Shown here: positions 18,121-27,124 of the stretch, in pieces
Layout: every line of letters begins with the position of its first letter
How positions within the stretch are numbered: the first letter of the stretch is position 1
Assembly (NCBI RefSeq): GCF_030622045.1
Contig: NZ_CP130886.1
Span: forward strand, 4,720,001 to 4,784,000
Source of the DNA: Planctellipticum variicoloris
GTDB lineage: Bacteria; Planctomycetota; Planctomycetia; Planctomycetales; Planctomycetaceae
Length of the DNA: 64,000 bases
Reading direction: 5' to 3'
Position numbers and translations under genes: made by a program
The notes under the pieces: model-generated
Database searches by the model: none
The model's input: only the letters and a program-made list of their open reading frames with translations
Told to the model about the DNA's origin: nothing

Positions 18121-18206
18121 GTACGATGGACGTCCACGTCCGTCGTATTTGAAGGCGTTGTGGCCCGACCGAAAAGGCCGACGGACGTGGACGTCCGTCG
18201 TACGAT
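18121..18206. repeat. long inverted repeat between sigma factor and kinase genes
   Basis: The arm GTACGATGGACGTCCACGTC (18121-18140, continuing CGTCGTA) is matched in reverse by GACGGACGTGGACGTCCGTC (from about 18180, continuing GTAC). About 24 of 25 positions pair, around a ~33-bp centre. Each arm is itself partly palindromic (GGACGTCC). There is no T-run, so it is more like a small mobile palindrome than a simple terminator. It lies just before the kinase start. Confidence 0.8.
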
Positions 18207-18219
18207 GAGACGGAATTCG

Positions 18220-19536
18220 ATGTCTGCTGCCGAGCAGCCTCAGTCGCCCGACCCCCCTGACGAAGCCACGCTGGTCGGGTTTCCGGTGCGGCACGATGCG
18301 CAGCACGTGGCCGCTCAGGAAGTGGTCGACGTCGCCGTCAGCCGGTTTGCGGAAGACGTCCGGCTGGGGCGATCCCCGTCGGTCGCCGACTATCTGCGGC
18401 AATACCCGCAGCACGCCGAGGAGCTGGGGGAACTGCTGCCGCTGATCGCGTCGCTGGAGCGCTGGAGCGTCGACAAGGAGATCGAGTGCGTCCGGAGCAA
18501 TTTTCCGGAGGACTTCAGCAACCGGCAGCTCGGCGAGTACCGGGTGGTGCGGGAGATCGGCCGGGGGGGCATGGGGGTGGTGTTCGAGGCGGCCCACATC
18601 AAGACGGGGGCGCCGGTGGCGGTGAAGCTGCTGCCGTTCCGGTTCGTGGCCGATCTCCCCCGTCGTCAGGCCCAGTTTCTGCGGGAGGCGGAAACGATCG
18701 CGAGCCTGCATCACCGGAACATCGTGCCGGTGTTCGCGTTCGGACATCACGAAGGGTACTGCTATTACGTGATGCAGTACGTCGAAGGGGTGAATCTCGA
18801 CTGGGTGATCAAGCGGCTGCTCGCCAAGGACGATCTGCTGCGGGTCTACGAGATCCTGCAGGTGGCCCGCGGCGACGACGAGCCGGGCGCGGCGAAGAGC
18901 CGACGCCACAAGCGCGGAGTCGGACGCGATTCGTGGACGGCGTTTGCCAAGATCGGCGTGCAAGTGGCCCACGCGCTGTCGCATGCGCATGGCGCCGGCG
19001 TGCTGCACAACGACATCAAGCCGGCGAATCTGCTGCTGGATTCGACCGGCCGGGTGATCATCACCGACTTCGGCGTCGGACTGCGGCTGGAGAACGAATT
19101 GACCGGCGAAACGGACCACGGCACCGGGACGCTCCGTTACATGGCCCCGGAGCGGTTCTACGGAAAATCGGATCCGCGGAGCGACGTGTATGCGCTGGGG
19201 GCGACGCTGTACGAACTGCTGACCCTGACCCCCGTTTACGAGGCCCGCGAGCGGAGCGAACTGGTGAACCTGGTGCTCCAGTCGCAGCCAAAGCCCCTGC
19301 GGCAGGTGAATCCGCAGATTCCGGTCCCGCTGGAGACGATCGTGCTGAAGGCCCTCTCGCGCGATCCGTCGGAACGCTACCCGACGGCCAAGGCGATGGC
19401 GGGCGAGCTGCTGCGCTTCATCAACGGCCGCCCCATCCTGACGCGCCGTCCAAGTCGACTGCGCGAGGCGCTCGGCCGCGTATTTCGGGCGTTGAGTCCG
19501 CAGAATCGGGCGCTGAAGCGGCGGAAGAAAGATTGA
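18220..19536 (+). CDS. Ser/Thr protein kinase (Pkn2/Hanks type), short cytosolic form
   Basis: The product has 438 residues from the ATG at 18220; the upstream in-frame start at 18160 lies in the inverted repeat. An N-terminal ~100-residue helical region (FAEDVRLGRSPSVADYLRQY) is the usual Planctomycete kinase leader. The kinase has the glycine loop 'EIGRGGMGVVFEAAH' (~110-124), the ATP lysine in 'VAVKLLPFR', the catalytic loop 'VLHNDIKPANLLLD' (~260-273), DFG in 'ITDFGVGLRLE', and 'GTLRYMAPERFYGKSDPRSD'. The catalytic loop is HND rather than HRD, so it is a non-RD kinase and may not need activation-loop phosphorylation. There is no membrane segment, PASTA or WD40 part; it ends soon after the kinase fold with a basic tail. 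Its likely partner is the upstream ECF sigma factor. Confidence 0.94.
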   Translation: MSAAEQPQSPDPPDEATLVGFPVRHDAQHVAAQEVVDVAVSRFAEDVRLGRSPSVADYLRQYPQHAEELGELLPLIASLERWSVDKEIECVRSNFPEDFSNRQLGEYRVVREIGRGGMGVVFEAAHIKTGAPVAVKLLPFRFVADLPRRQAQFLREAETIASLHHRNIVPVFAFGHHEGYCYYVMQYVEGVNLDWVIKRLLAKDDLLRVYEILQVARGDDEPGAAKSRRHKRGVGRDSWTAFAKIGVQVAHALSHAHGAGVLHNDIKPANLLLDSTGRVIITDFGVGLRLENELTGETDHGTGTLRYMAPERFYGKSDPRSDVYALGATLYELLTLTPVYEARERSELVNLVLQSQPKPLRQVNPQIPVPLETIVLKALSRDPSERYPTAKAMAGELLRFINGRPILTRRPSRLREALGRVFRALSPQNRALKRRKKD

Positions 19537-19589
19537 CAACTTCCTGGGAACGAAAGCACCCGCATCGATCCTGAAACTGTGCTTCTCGG

Positions 19590-19676
19590 CCTTGTCCCCT
19601 CTCCCGCATTCTGATGTGGGAGAGGGCCAGGGTGAGGGTCTTCAGAAGTGTCGGGGTGTCGTCCACGGAGAACAGT
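19590..19676. repeat. dispersed palindromic repeat, second family, copy 1
   Basis: CCCTCTCCCGCATTCTGATG followed by TGGGAGAGGGCCAGGGTGAG forms a hairpin and continues GGTCTTCAGAAGTGTCGGGG and GTCGTCCACGGAGAACAG. Its reverse complement matches 35226-35318 at most positions. The rest of the 415-bp spacer after the kinase has no gene I can support. Confidence 0.7.
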
Positions 19677-19951
19677 CGGCCCTCACCCGGTCACACTCCC
19701 GCCGAACACGGCGCACAAGGGGATCGGAGGCGCGCCATGAGCGTGGCCGGCGATTCAGCGATTGCCCCAGCCTCCCAGTCACCTCCCCTTCTCTGCAAAC
19801 TCCTCGTCGCACTGCGCCTCCGCGAGAAATCTTCCAATCCCCCTGTTGACGGCGAACGGGACTCCGCGTTTCACCGTAGGACGGAGCGAAAACAGGCTCG
19901 CTCCCAGCTTGCGGGCCACTCCGGCCCGCGCCCTGTTGGGGAGATCCTCTC

Positions 19952-20578
19952 ATGCGATCGTGGAACTTTTCGTGCAGTCCCTGGGTCCGCCGGGGGCTGG
20001 CCGCGGCATCAGCCCTGCTGCTGACGCTGGCCGCCATCCCGGCCAGCGCGCAGTCCGCCGGGGGCGGCATGTGCGCCGGTGGAGGGGGCGGAGCGGGTGG
20101 CAGTGCGGGCGGCGCAGCCGGCGGAAACGGAAGCGTCGGCGGCAGTTCCAGTGGCGGAACTTCGTCCGCAGGGTTGATGCAGGGGCTGATGTTTGCCAAT
20201 CAGTTGCAGCAGAACCGGCAGCAGCAGATGCAGCGGGAAATGCAGCAACAGCACCGGCTGCAGCAGCAGCTTGCGCCGCTCCTGCAGGCCCAGGCAAAGC
20301 AGGCCCTGGCCGATCGGCAGGCGCAGGAAGAGCGCCGCAAGGCCGCCCGGGCCAACCGGTTCCGCCGTGAGGCAGCCGGACGGACGACGACTGCGTCGTC
20401 CGAGTCCGTCACGCCACCCAGCCAGGAACAACAGGCGGAAGCCAAGCTGCGGCTGGCTCGCAAGCTGCTGGAGGCCGACCGCACCGACGCGGCCCGCGCA
20501 TCGCTGCAGCAGCTCGTTTCCGACTACAAGTCGACAGAGGCCGCCGGGGCCGCCCGGAAGCTCCTCTCCTCGCTGTAG
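19952..20578 (+). CDS. secreted Gly-rich/Gln-rich coiled protein, unknown function
   Basis: The product has 208 residues. The N-terminus has a clear signal peptide (RRGLAAASALLLTLAAIPAS, cleavage after SAQ or nearby). A Gly/Ser stretch (CAGGGGGAGGSAGGAAGG) follows, then a Gln-rich helical region (NQLQQNRQQQMQREMQQQHR), and a C-terminal ~60-residue helical repeat resembling one tetratricopeptide-like hairpin (AKLRLARKLLEADRTDAARA, then LQQLVSDYKSTEAAGAAR). No catalytic motif is visible. The TPR-like end suggests protein binding in the periplasm. The gene stands alone; the next gene is convergent. Confidence 0.75.
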   Translation: MRSWNFSCSPWVRRGLAAASALLLTLAAIPASAQSAGGGMCAGGGGGAGGSAGGAAGGNGSVGGSSSGGTSSAGLMQGLMFANQLQQNRQQQMQREMQQQHRLQQQLAPLLQAQAKQALADRQAQEERRKAARANRFRREAAGRTTTASSESVTPPSQEQQAEAKLRLARKLLEADRTDAARASLQQLVSDYKSTEAAGAARKLLSSL

Positions 20579-20644
20579 GAAGGAGTCCTGCAGTCGCGCA
20601 CTGCCGGCAGGAGGCGGGCAGTGCGTCGGATTGCTCCGGTCGCT

Positions 20645-21064
20645 TCACGCAGACTTGGCCGGGTCGCGGGACTGCGGTTTCGACGACGGAGACTTCTCCG
20701 TCGCACCCAGCCCCACGTACTTCTCGGCGAGCTGCGACATGCGCTTCTTCGCGTATTTGAGCATCCACTTCGCCCAGGCGAACTCGGTCGCGAGAATCGC
20801 CAGCCCGCCGAAAATAGCCAGCCAGCCCGGTCCGGGAAGGACCAGCATCGCCACGCCGGCGAGGATCACGGTCGTACCGATCACGGCGACGACAATCTTC
20901 CGCGCCTGAGCCCAGAACCAGATGGCCCACGGCAGCGGCAGCACGGTATGGACCTCGTGGGCCACGGCGGGCGGATCGGCCGCCGGCGGCGCGTCTCCCG
21001 CTTCTTCCTTCGGATGCTCCGTCACCGATCTGTCCTCTCCCGCCGCAAATCCTGACGTAACCAC
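20645..21064 (-). CDS. PGPGW-motif transmembrane protein
   Basis: The product has 139 residues. An acidic, Pro/Ala-rich N-terminus (EHPKEEAGDAPPAADPP) precedes two membrane helices: 'IVVAVIGTTVILAGVAMLVL' and 'WLAIFGGLAILATEFAWAKW'. Between them is the motif PGPGW that defines this small family of bacterial inner-membrane proteins. The tail is basic. The family's function is unknown. Start choice is uncertain: an internal GTG about 15 codons in is also possible. Confidence 0.85.
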   Translation of the reverse strand: MVTSGFAAGEDRSVTEHPKEEAGDAPPAADPPAVAHEVHTVLPLPWAIWFWAQARKIVVAVIGTTVILAGVAMLVLPGPGWLAIFGGLAILATEFAWAKWMLKYAKKRMSQLAEKYVGLGATEKSPSSKPQSRDPAKSA

Positions 21065-21246
21065 ATTGATGCAAACAGGTTATCAGGTCAATCGAGTCGT
21101 GCCCATTCCGGCGAATCGACCGGTTCCGCCGGCTCCTCGGCGTCGATAATCCGCCACCCTTCCGGTTGGCTGCAATGCCGCGGTCTCCTGAGGTACAATC
21201 CGGCCGCTTGATCGGTAACGGCCCCCTGTTCTTCTGAAGATCTGCC

Positions 21247-22059
<813 letters not shown>

Positions 22060-22061
22060 AT

Positions 22062-22157
22062 CGTTGAGGGTTGAGGGTTGAGCGTCGAGAAAGACACGCC
22101 GCGTTCTTCGTTCTGCTCCTCACTAGCCACCAGCCACTAATCACTAACCACTCTCTT
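22062..22157. repeat. two heptamer repeat blocks (GTTGAGG and AACCACT types)
   Basis: Degenerate GTTGAGG heptamers start right after the SDR stop (22063-22086). AGCCACC/AGCCACT/AATCACT/AACCACT units lie at 22124-22153. The first type recurs at 23256-23282 after the kinase gene, the second at 8990-9022. Confidence 0.65.
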
Positions 22158-22169
22158 CAGGATTCCCCC

Positions 22170-23252
22170 ATGTCTGCCTTGAATGTTCGTCAGGATGCCT
22201 GCCAGTTGGATCTGCTCTCACTCGGCGCTCTCGTCCACCGGCTCGATCCGGGGATTATTCCGTTCCGCAAAGCCCGCTCGTTCGATATTCACGTCTCCGG
22301 CGGCGAATACAACGTCGCCGCCAACCTTTCCGACTGCTTCGGCCTCAAAACCGGCATCGCCACCGCCATGGTCGACTACGGCATCGGCGAAATGGTCCAG
22401 GCCAAGGTCCGCGAGATGGGCGTCACGCCCTTCTACAAGTGGTTCAAGCACGACGGCGTCCGCGGACCGAACATCGCCACGGTTTACAGCGACCGCGGGC
22501 TGGGAGTGCGGCCGCCGGTCGTCTTCTACAACCGAGCCAACGAAGCCGGCGCCATGCTCAAGCCGGGCGACTTCGACTGGGCGAAGATCTTCGGCGGAGG
22601 GGTGAAGTGGTTCCACTCCGGCGGGATCTTCGCCGCGCTCTCCGAAACGACCTCGCAGGTCATCATCGAAGGGATGCAGGCCGCCAAGGCCAGCGGCGCC
22701 ATTACCTCCTTCGACCTCAACTACCGGGCCAAGCTCTGGGCCTCGGTCGGCGGCGACAAAAAGGGCCAGGAAGTCATCGGCAATATCGTGAAGCACGTCG
22801 ACTGCCTGGTGGGGAACGAAGAAGACCTCCAGAAGGGTCTCGGCCTGGAAGGCCAGGACGTCGAGCACGCCTCCAAACTCGACCCCGAGAACTTCTTCAA
22901 GCTGATCGAGCAGGTGGTGCAGAAGCACCCGCACATCAAGATGGTCGCGACGACGCTGCGGGAAGTCCATTCGACCAACCGCCACGACTGGGCCGCAGTC
23001 GTCTGGCTCAACGGCCAGAAGTACGTCAGCCCGACGGCCCAGCTCGACGTGGTCGACCGCATCGGCGGCGGCGACGGCTTCGCCGCCGGCCTGATCTACG
23101 GCCTGCTGACCGGCAAGGAACCGGAACAGGCGCTGCGACTCGGCTGGGCCCACGGCGCCCTGCTGACCACCTTCCCCGGCGACGTCACCATGGCGAAACT
23201 GCCGGAAGTCGAAGCGTTTGCCAAGGGAGGCTCGGCGCGCGTGCAGCGGTAG
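22170..23252 (+). CDS. kdgK: PfkB-family sugar kinase, likely 2-dehydro-3-deoxygluconokinase
   Basis: The product has 360 residues from the ATG at 22170. It would phosphorylate 2-keto-3-deoxygluconate in uronate catabolism. Ribokinase fold marks: 'VSGGEYNVAANLSDCFGLKT' (substrate-side GGxxxN motif), 'ITSFDLNYRAKLW' (DxNxR as in KdgK), 'CLVGNEEDL', and the C-terminal ATP/anion-hole motif 'VDRIGGGDGFAAGLIYG' with the catalytic Asp. At 360 residues it is longer than E. coli KdgK (309). It follows a mannonate-dehydrogenase-like SDR at 111 bp, consistent with an operon for uronic acids, and is closed by a strong terminator. Another PfkB substrate is possible but less likely. Confidence 0.85.
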   Translation: MSALNVRQDACQLDLLSLGALVHRLDPGIIPFRKARSFDIHVSGGEYNVAANLSDCFGLKTGIATAMVDYGIGEMVQAKVREMGVTPFYKWFKHDGVRGPNIATVYSDRGLGVRPPVVFYNRANEAGAMLKPGDFDWAKIFGGGVKWFHSGGIFAALSETTSQVIIEGMQAAKASGAITSFDLNYRAKLWASVGGDKKGQEVIGNIVKHVDCLVGNEEDLQKGLGLEGQDVEHASKLDPENFFKLIEQVVQKHPHIKMVATTLREVHSTNRHDWAAVVWLNGQKYVSPTAQLDVVDRIGGGDGFAAGLIYGLLTGKEPEQALRLGWAHGALLTTFPGDVTMAKLPEVEAFAKGGSARVQR

Positions 23253-23283
23253 AGTGCACGTTGAGCGTTGAGGGTTGAGAGAA

Positions 23284-23331
23284 AGCCGCCGGGAGACCTT
23301 TGTGAGAGGGTTTTCCGGCGGCTTTTTTATT
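23284..23331 (+). terminator. intrinsic terminator after the sugar kinase gene
   Basis: AGCCGCCGG pairs with CCGGCGGCT across a ~22-nt loop and is followed directly by TTTTTATT. It lies 32 nt after the kinase stop. Confidence 0.88.
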
Positions 23332-23344
23332 GGAGGAAGAGGCC

Positions 23345-23392
23345 GTGCAAAATGAAAAGTGAAAAATGCAAAGTGCAAAGTGGGGGAGGGTG
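23345..23392. repeat. heptamer tandem repeat (AAAGTGC/AAAATGA type)
   Basis: About six degenerate 7-bp units (AAAATGA, AAAGTGA, AAAATGC, AAAGTGC, AAAGTGG) follow the terminator. The same family is at 47626-47660. Confidence 0.7.
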
Positions 23393-23569
23393 AGTGTGAC
23401 AGAGGACGGATGGGAAAGTGATCGCGGCTCATTACGAACGATGGTCGCCCTGACGCAACCCAAGCTCCTGCACTAATGGCCAGAATGCGTTGGTAACTGC
23501 GCCCGCCATGAACGTCTCGCGATGGGGAGAGTCGCCATTGATGGTCCACATAACAGACTTCCAGGCGGC

Positions 23570-24069
23570 TCTGAGCCCCGAAGGGGCGACGGGCTGTAGC
23601 CACGGGTGGAGCGCAGTCCGCCGTCAGGCGGACGGAGTGCAACCCGTGGGACGACGCGCCCTCCGCGCGCAATCACCCCGGAGGGGCAACGGAACGTCTT
23701 GCACAACGCGTGCGTCGCGGTCTTCCTCCGCCCCTGCCGGGGCGGTGTGTCGTGAGGTGCCGTGGTCCACGGGTTGCGCTTCGTCCGCCTGTTGGCGGAC
23801 TGCGCTCCACCCGTGGCTACAGCCCTGCGCCCCGTTGGGGCTGAGAACAATAGCCGGCCTTGCGGCCTTCCTCAATCGAACACATATCGTTCGTCGAATT
23901 CCACGTCGTGGGCGCGGAGCAATCTCAGGAACTCCGATTTGAAATCTGTGTTCTGGGGCTGGGGCCACGGGTTGCGCTCCGTCCGCCTGTTGGCGGACTG
24001 CGCTCCACCCGTGGCTACAGCCCTGCGCCCCGTTGGGGCTGAGAACAATGGCCGGCCTTGCGGCCTTCC
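23570..24069. repeat. REP-type repeat cluster with a 198-bp tandem duplication that includes the transposase 3' end
   Basis: A direct unit lies at 23573-23690 (AGCCCCGAAGGGGCGACGGG, GCCACGGGTGGAGCGCAGTC, GCAACCCGTGG). Inverted units lie at about 23765-23850 and 23965-24050. Between the inverted units, 23871-23957 repeats the last ~85 bp of RAYT copy 2 (CCTCAATCGAACACATATCG at 23871 against CCTCAATCGAACACATACCG at 24069). The two inverted units are offset by the same ~198 bp, so REP plus transposase tail was duplicated in tandem. Confidence 0.85.
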
Positions 24070-24522
24070 TCAATCGAACACATACCGTTCGTCGAATTCC
24101 ACGTCGTGGGCGCGGAGCAATCTCAGGAATTCCGATTTGAAGTCTGTCCGCTGGTGATGCTCACGCTGGCTGGCGATGTACGACTTAATGACCGGTTCCT
24201 GCGACTTGCTCACGGAAAACACGCCGTACCCTTCCTGCCAGGCGAAGTCTTTCAGAGCCGGGAATGTCTCGTGGATCCATCCGGAGGACTGCGATTTGAG
24301 GTTTCGCATCAGGTTGGACACCGATTCATCGGGCCTCCAGCGCCAGTAGAGATGGACGTGATCCTCAACGCCGCCGATGTCGTACAGGAGTCCCTTCTCG
24401 CCTCGAATGACGCCGGCGAGATAGGGATACAACCGCCCGGCGACCTCCGAGGAGATCCAGGGCCTGCGATGTTTTGTGCTGAAGACGCCGTGGAGCAGAA
24501 GTTGCGAATAAGTGCCGGACAT
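24070..24522 (-). mobile_element. REP-associated tyrosine transposase (RAYT), copy 2
   Basis: The product has 150 residues, the same length and architecture as copy 1. HUH motif 'IGGVEDHVHLYWRW', tyrosine region 'VIKSYIASQREHH', and the shared ending 'LLRAHDVEFDERYVFD'. It lies on the minus strand with REP units on both sides (23570-24069 and 24630-25135) and a duplicated piece of its own 3' end downstream. The differences from copy 1 are spread throughout (SSEVAGRLYPYLAGVIRGEK against TDEIVRRLYPYMAGVIQAER), so the copies are not recent twins. The frame is intact. Confidence 0.92.
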
Positions 24523-24629
24523 GGAATCTCCTTCGCCGGATCAGAGGGACAGTACCAACACCGCAGAGAATATTAGTGTACTACGCAGACGTGGGTTCCG
24601 TCTCTGAATTCCGCCTGACAAACGAGTGA

Positions 24630-25135
24630 TGCCTTCAGCCCCGAAGGGGCGACGGGCTGTCGCCACGGGTGGAGCGGCGGAAGGCGAAGCCGACCGACTC
24701 GCAACCCGTGGTCCACGTTATGCCGGACGTGTTGCCCCGGAGGGGCAACGGAACGTCGCGCGGCTCGGGTGCGTCGCGATGTTCCTCCGCCCCTGCCGGG
24801 GCGGTGTGGTGTGCCGTCCCGTGGTCCACGGGTTGCGCTTCGTCCGCCTGTTGGCGGACTGCGCTCCACCCGTGGCTACAGCCCTGCGCCCCGTTGGGGC
24901 GGAAGAGACTGAATGTGAATTCGATTGCCTGGTCACAGCGTTGCGTCGCCCTTGCCATTGAGTCTAGGGAGGTGCCCCCGCCTTCAGCCCCGAAGGGGCG
25001 ACGGGCTGTCGCCACGGGTGGAGCGGCGGGAGGCGAAGCCGACCGACGCGCAACCCGTGGTCCGGACCATGCCCCGTGCCCCAAGTCTCCACGGCGCAAA
25101 TTGCCCCGGAGGGGCAACGGAACGCCGCACGTGCC
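24630..25135. repeat. REP-type repeat cluster upstream of RAYT copy 2
   Basis: Direct units at about 24634-24720 and 24980-25070 (AGCCCCGAAGGGGCGACGGG, TCGCCACGGGTGGAGCGGCG, GCAACCCGTGGTC). Inverted units at about 24820-24905 (CCACGGGTTGCGCTTCGTCC ... CGCCCCGTTGGGGC). Half units are GCCCCGGAGGGGCAACGGAA near 24733 and 25103. There is no protein-coding gene in this stretch. Confidence 0.85.
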
Positions 25136-25182
25136 GCGGAATCGCAACCTGCCGCCGCCCCGGCCGTGGTGGCCCGGTACGC

Positions 25183-26823
25183 CTACGGCGCAGCCGGAGT
25201 CGGGCACGGCTTTCCATCGGCGGGCGATGGCGATTGATTCTGAACGAGCTCCGTGGGCAGAATCCGAATCGCCAGAACCCGATCATTGAAGGCGTTGAAA
25301 TCATCCGCCGCCGTCTGGGCCTGCTCCTGCAGCTTTGCGATTGCATCGGGAATGTTCGCTGTGCTCTTGATTTCAGCGAGCAAATCCGTCAGTTGCGTCC
25401 GCCAATTGCCAATTTCCGTTGCGATCGACTGCAACTCCCCCTGAACCTTGCTTGGGGGCTGGGGCTGGATCTTGAGCGCCGCCTCCAGAAACTTCTGCAG
25501 GCTCTCGAAGGAATCCAAGGACTTTTTGAGCGACTTCTCATTGACCGCCAGCAGATCTCCCCGCGAACCGAGTTGACTCAGGCCGTCCACGTCGGTGAGC
25601 AGCAGCGAACGACTCACGAGCCCTTCCGGCTTGAAGGTGGCGGTTAGTTTAAAGTTGGTTTTCAGATCTGCACCGGAGGGGATCCCCTCAATCGCTGTAA
25701 TCGTGGAAGAAGAAATCGCCCAGCCGATCGGCGTCGAGGCCCGCAGCGCTGCTTCGAGTGCCTTGCACTCGATCAATGTTTTGCTGCTGACCTGCATGCT
25801 GTACGTCCAGGACGGTCGGTAAAACAGATACCCGGCGCTGATCCCTGCGAGATCGTACTGGGCCGACATTTTGGCGCCGCTCACCCGGGTCTCGCCGCCC
25901 AGCGGCCCATTCACAACAGTTGTCCCGGCGACCAGCAGAGCCGATTGCTTGCTTGAGAGGGGCAACAGCTCGGACCAGTCCATACCGGCACCCGTGTCGA
26001 TGCGCGACGGCGGCTTTGTCTGAAGAAAGGCCAGCGCTTTCCGGGCCGACGCGGCTTCCTTCACCCCGACCGACAGGTTCAGCTTCGTCTTTGAAACATC
26101 GGCCGGCGGGTCTCCGTTCGGCGGGATGACGAGGTCCGTCAATCGGACGCCAAAGGTCAGCGCGAGAGTCTGATTGGTTTTGCCCGACAGCGTGAGACGT
26201 CCGCCGGTCTTCAAACCTCCGGCGGGAACTGTCGTATCGATCTTCGTATCGGCATCAAGCTGGACCTGCAGCGACATTCCTTCGGGCCATGTGACCCCCG
26301 TCTGATTGGTAATTGTTACGGCGGCCCACACATCGGCGTCGCGATCTCCCAGTACGGGTTCAGGCGCCATGTCGGGCGGAGTCACCTTTAGAAACGTCTC
26401 GCGCAGTTCGACGCCAGGATTCGTTATGGTCATCTCCAGGAGCGTCTCGCGTCCCTGCGCCCCGCCGGCCGCCGAAACCTCCACGGAAACGTCGGTCGCT
26501 GACTCTTCGACGAAGGTTCTGACGGACTGGCGCGGCGGAGGCGCGGCGACCGCCGGGGCTGTTGCGGTCGCCTTTTCGAGCAGCCTGAAGCTCGCCTTAC
26601 CGGCAACGTCGGTCCCGAAGGCCGGCTTGGGAAACACGAGTTTCAGGGAGAGTCCGGGCTGCGGCGGGACCGCAACCTGCATGACTTGCTTCGTGGACGA
26701 CACAACGACCGATGGAATCTGCGGCGCTGCCGGCTCCCCGTCGGCGGACTGCACTGGACTTGGCATTACTGCCATACACGTCAGTATCATTACGCACCGT
26801 ATTTGCCAAGCAAAACCTGTCAC
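25183..26823 (-). CDS. large secreted protein of unknown function with a C-terminal helical region
   Basis: The product has about 546 residues. I use the GTG at 26823, which gives a basic N-terminus plus hydrophobic core 'CVMILTCMAVMPSPVQS' and a likely cut before ADG; an ATG at 26790 would leave a very short signal. The middle is beta-rich with a conserved-looking extracellular style (LLEMTITNPGVELRETFLKV, WAAVTITNQTGVTWPEGMSL). The last ~110 residues are helical (FLEAALKIQPQPPSKVQGEL, then LQEQAQTAADDFNAFNDRVL). The end is Pro-rich. I recognise no family. It is divergent from the 1072-residue secreted protein at 27125, with a 300-bp shared upstream region, so the two may be co-regulated. 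Confidence 0.75.
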   Translation of the reverse strand: MTGFAWQIRCVMILTCMAVMPSPVQSADGEPAAPQIPSVVVSSTKQVMQVAVPPQPGLSLKLVFPKPAFGTDVAGKASFRLLEKATATAPAVAAPPPRQSVRTFVEESATDVSVEVSAAGGAQGRETLLEMTITNPGVELRETFLKVTPPDMAPEPVLGDRDADVWAAVTITNQTGVTWPEGMSLQVQLDADTKIDTTVPAGGLKTGGRLTLSGKTNQTLALTFGVRLTDLVIPPNGDPPADVSKTKLNLSVGVKEAASARKALAFLQTKPPSRIDTGAGMDWSELLPLSSKQSALLVAGTTVVNGPLGGETRVSGAKMSAQYDLAGISAGYLFYRPSWTYSMQVSSKTLIECKALEAALRASTPIGWAISSSTITAIEGIPSGADLKTNFKLTATFKPEGLVSRSLLLTDVDGLSQLGSRGDLLAVNEKSLKKSLDSFESLQKFLEAALKIQPQPPSKVQGELQSIATEIGNWRTQLTDLLAEIKSTANIPDAIAKLQEQAQTAADDFNAFNDRVLAIRILPTELVQNQSPSPADGKPCPTPAAP

Positions 26824-27124
26824 GTTTCCGACCCCGAATGGTGACGATGCTCCGGTGACACGCCGATCGGCGCGCAATCCCGTTCAGAAGCATTTTGTCG
26901 ACCATCCATGAGTATTGTCGATTGTGAAGTGCGTAATCTGTGACGATTCGTCCGGAAGAATGTGCAATCTTGTCGACTGCACCGAAAAACTGGCTGCTGT
27001 CCACCAAAATGCGCGTTCAGAGTGGCCCGGCGAGACGATCCTTTTTGTGCAGTACGGCCATGGTCGGCCGGGGAGAGACGCGGCGCGGCGGCGGATTCCG
27101 CTGCACACCAGGGAGGGTTGTGAG

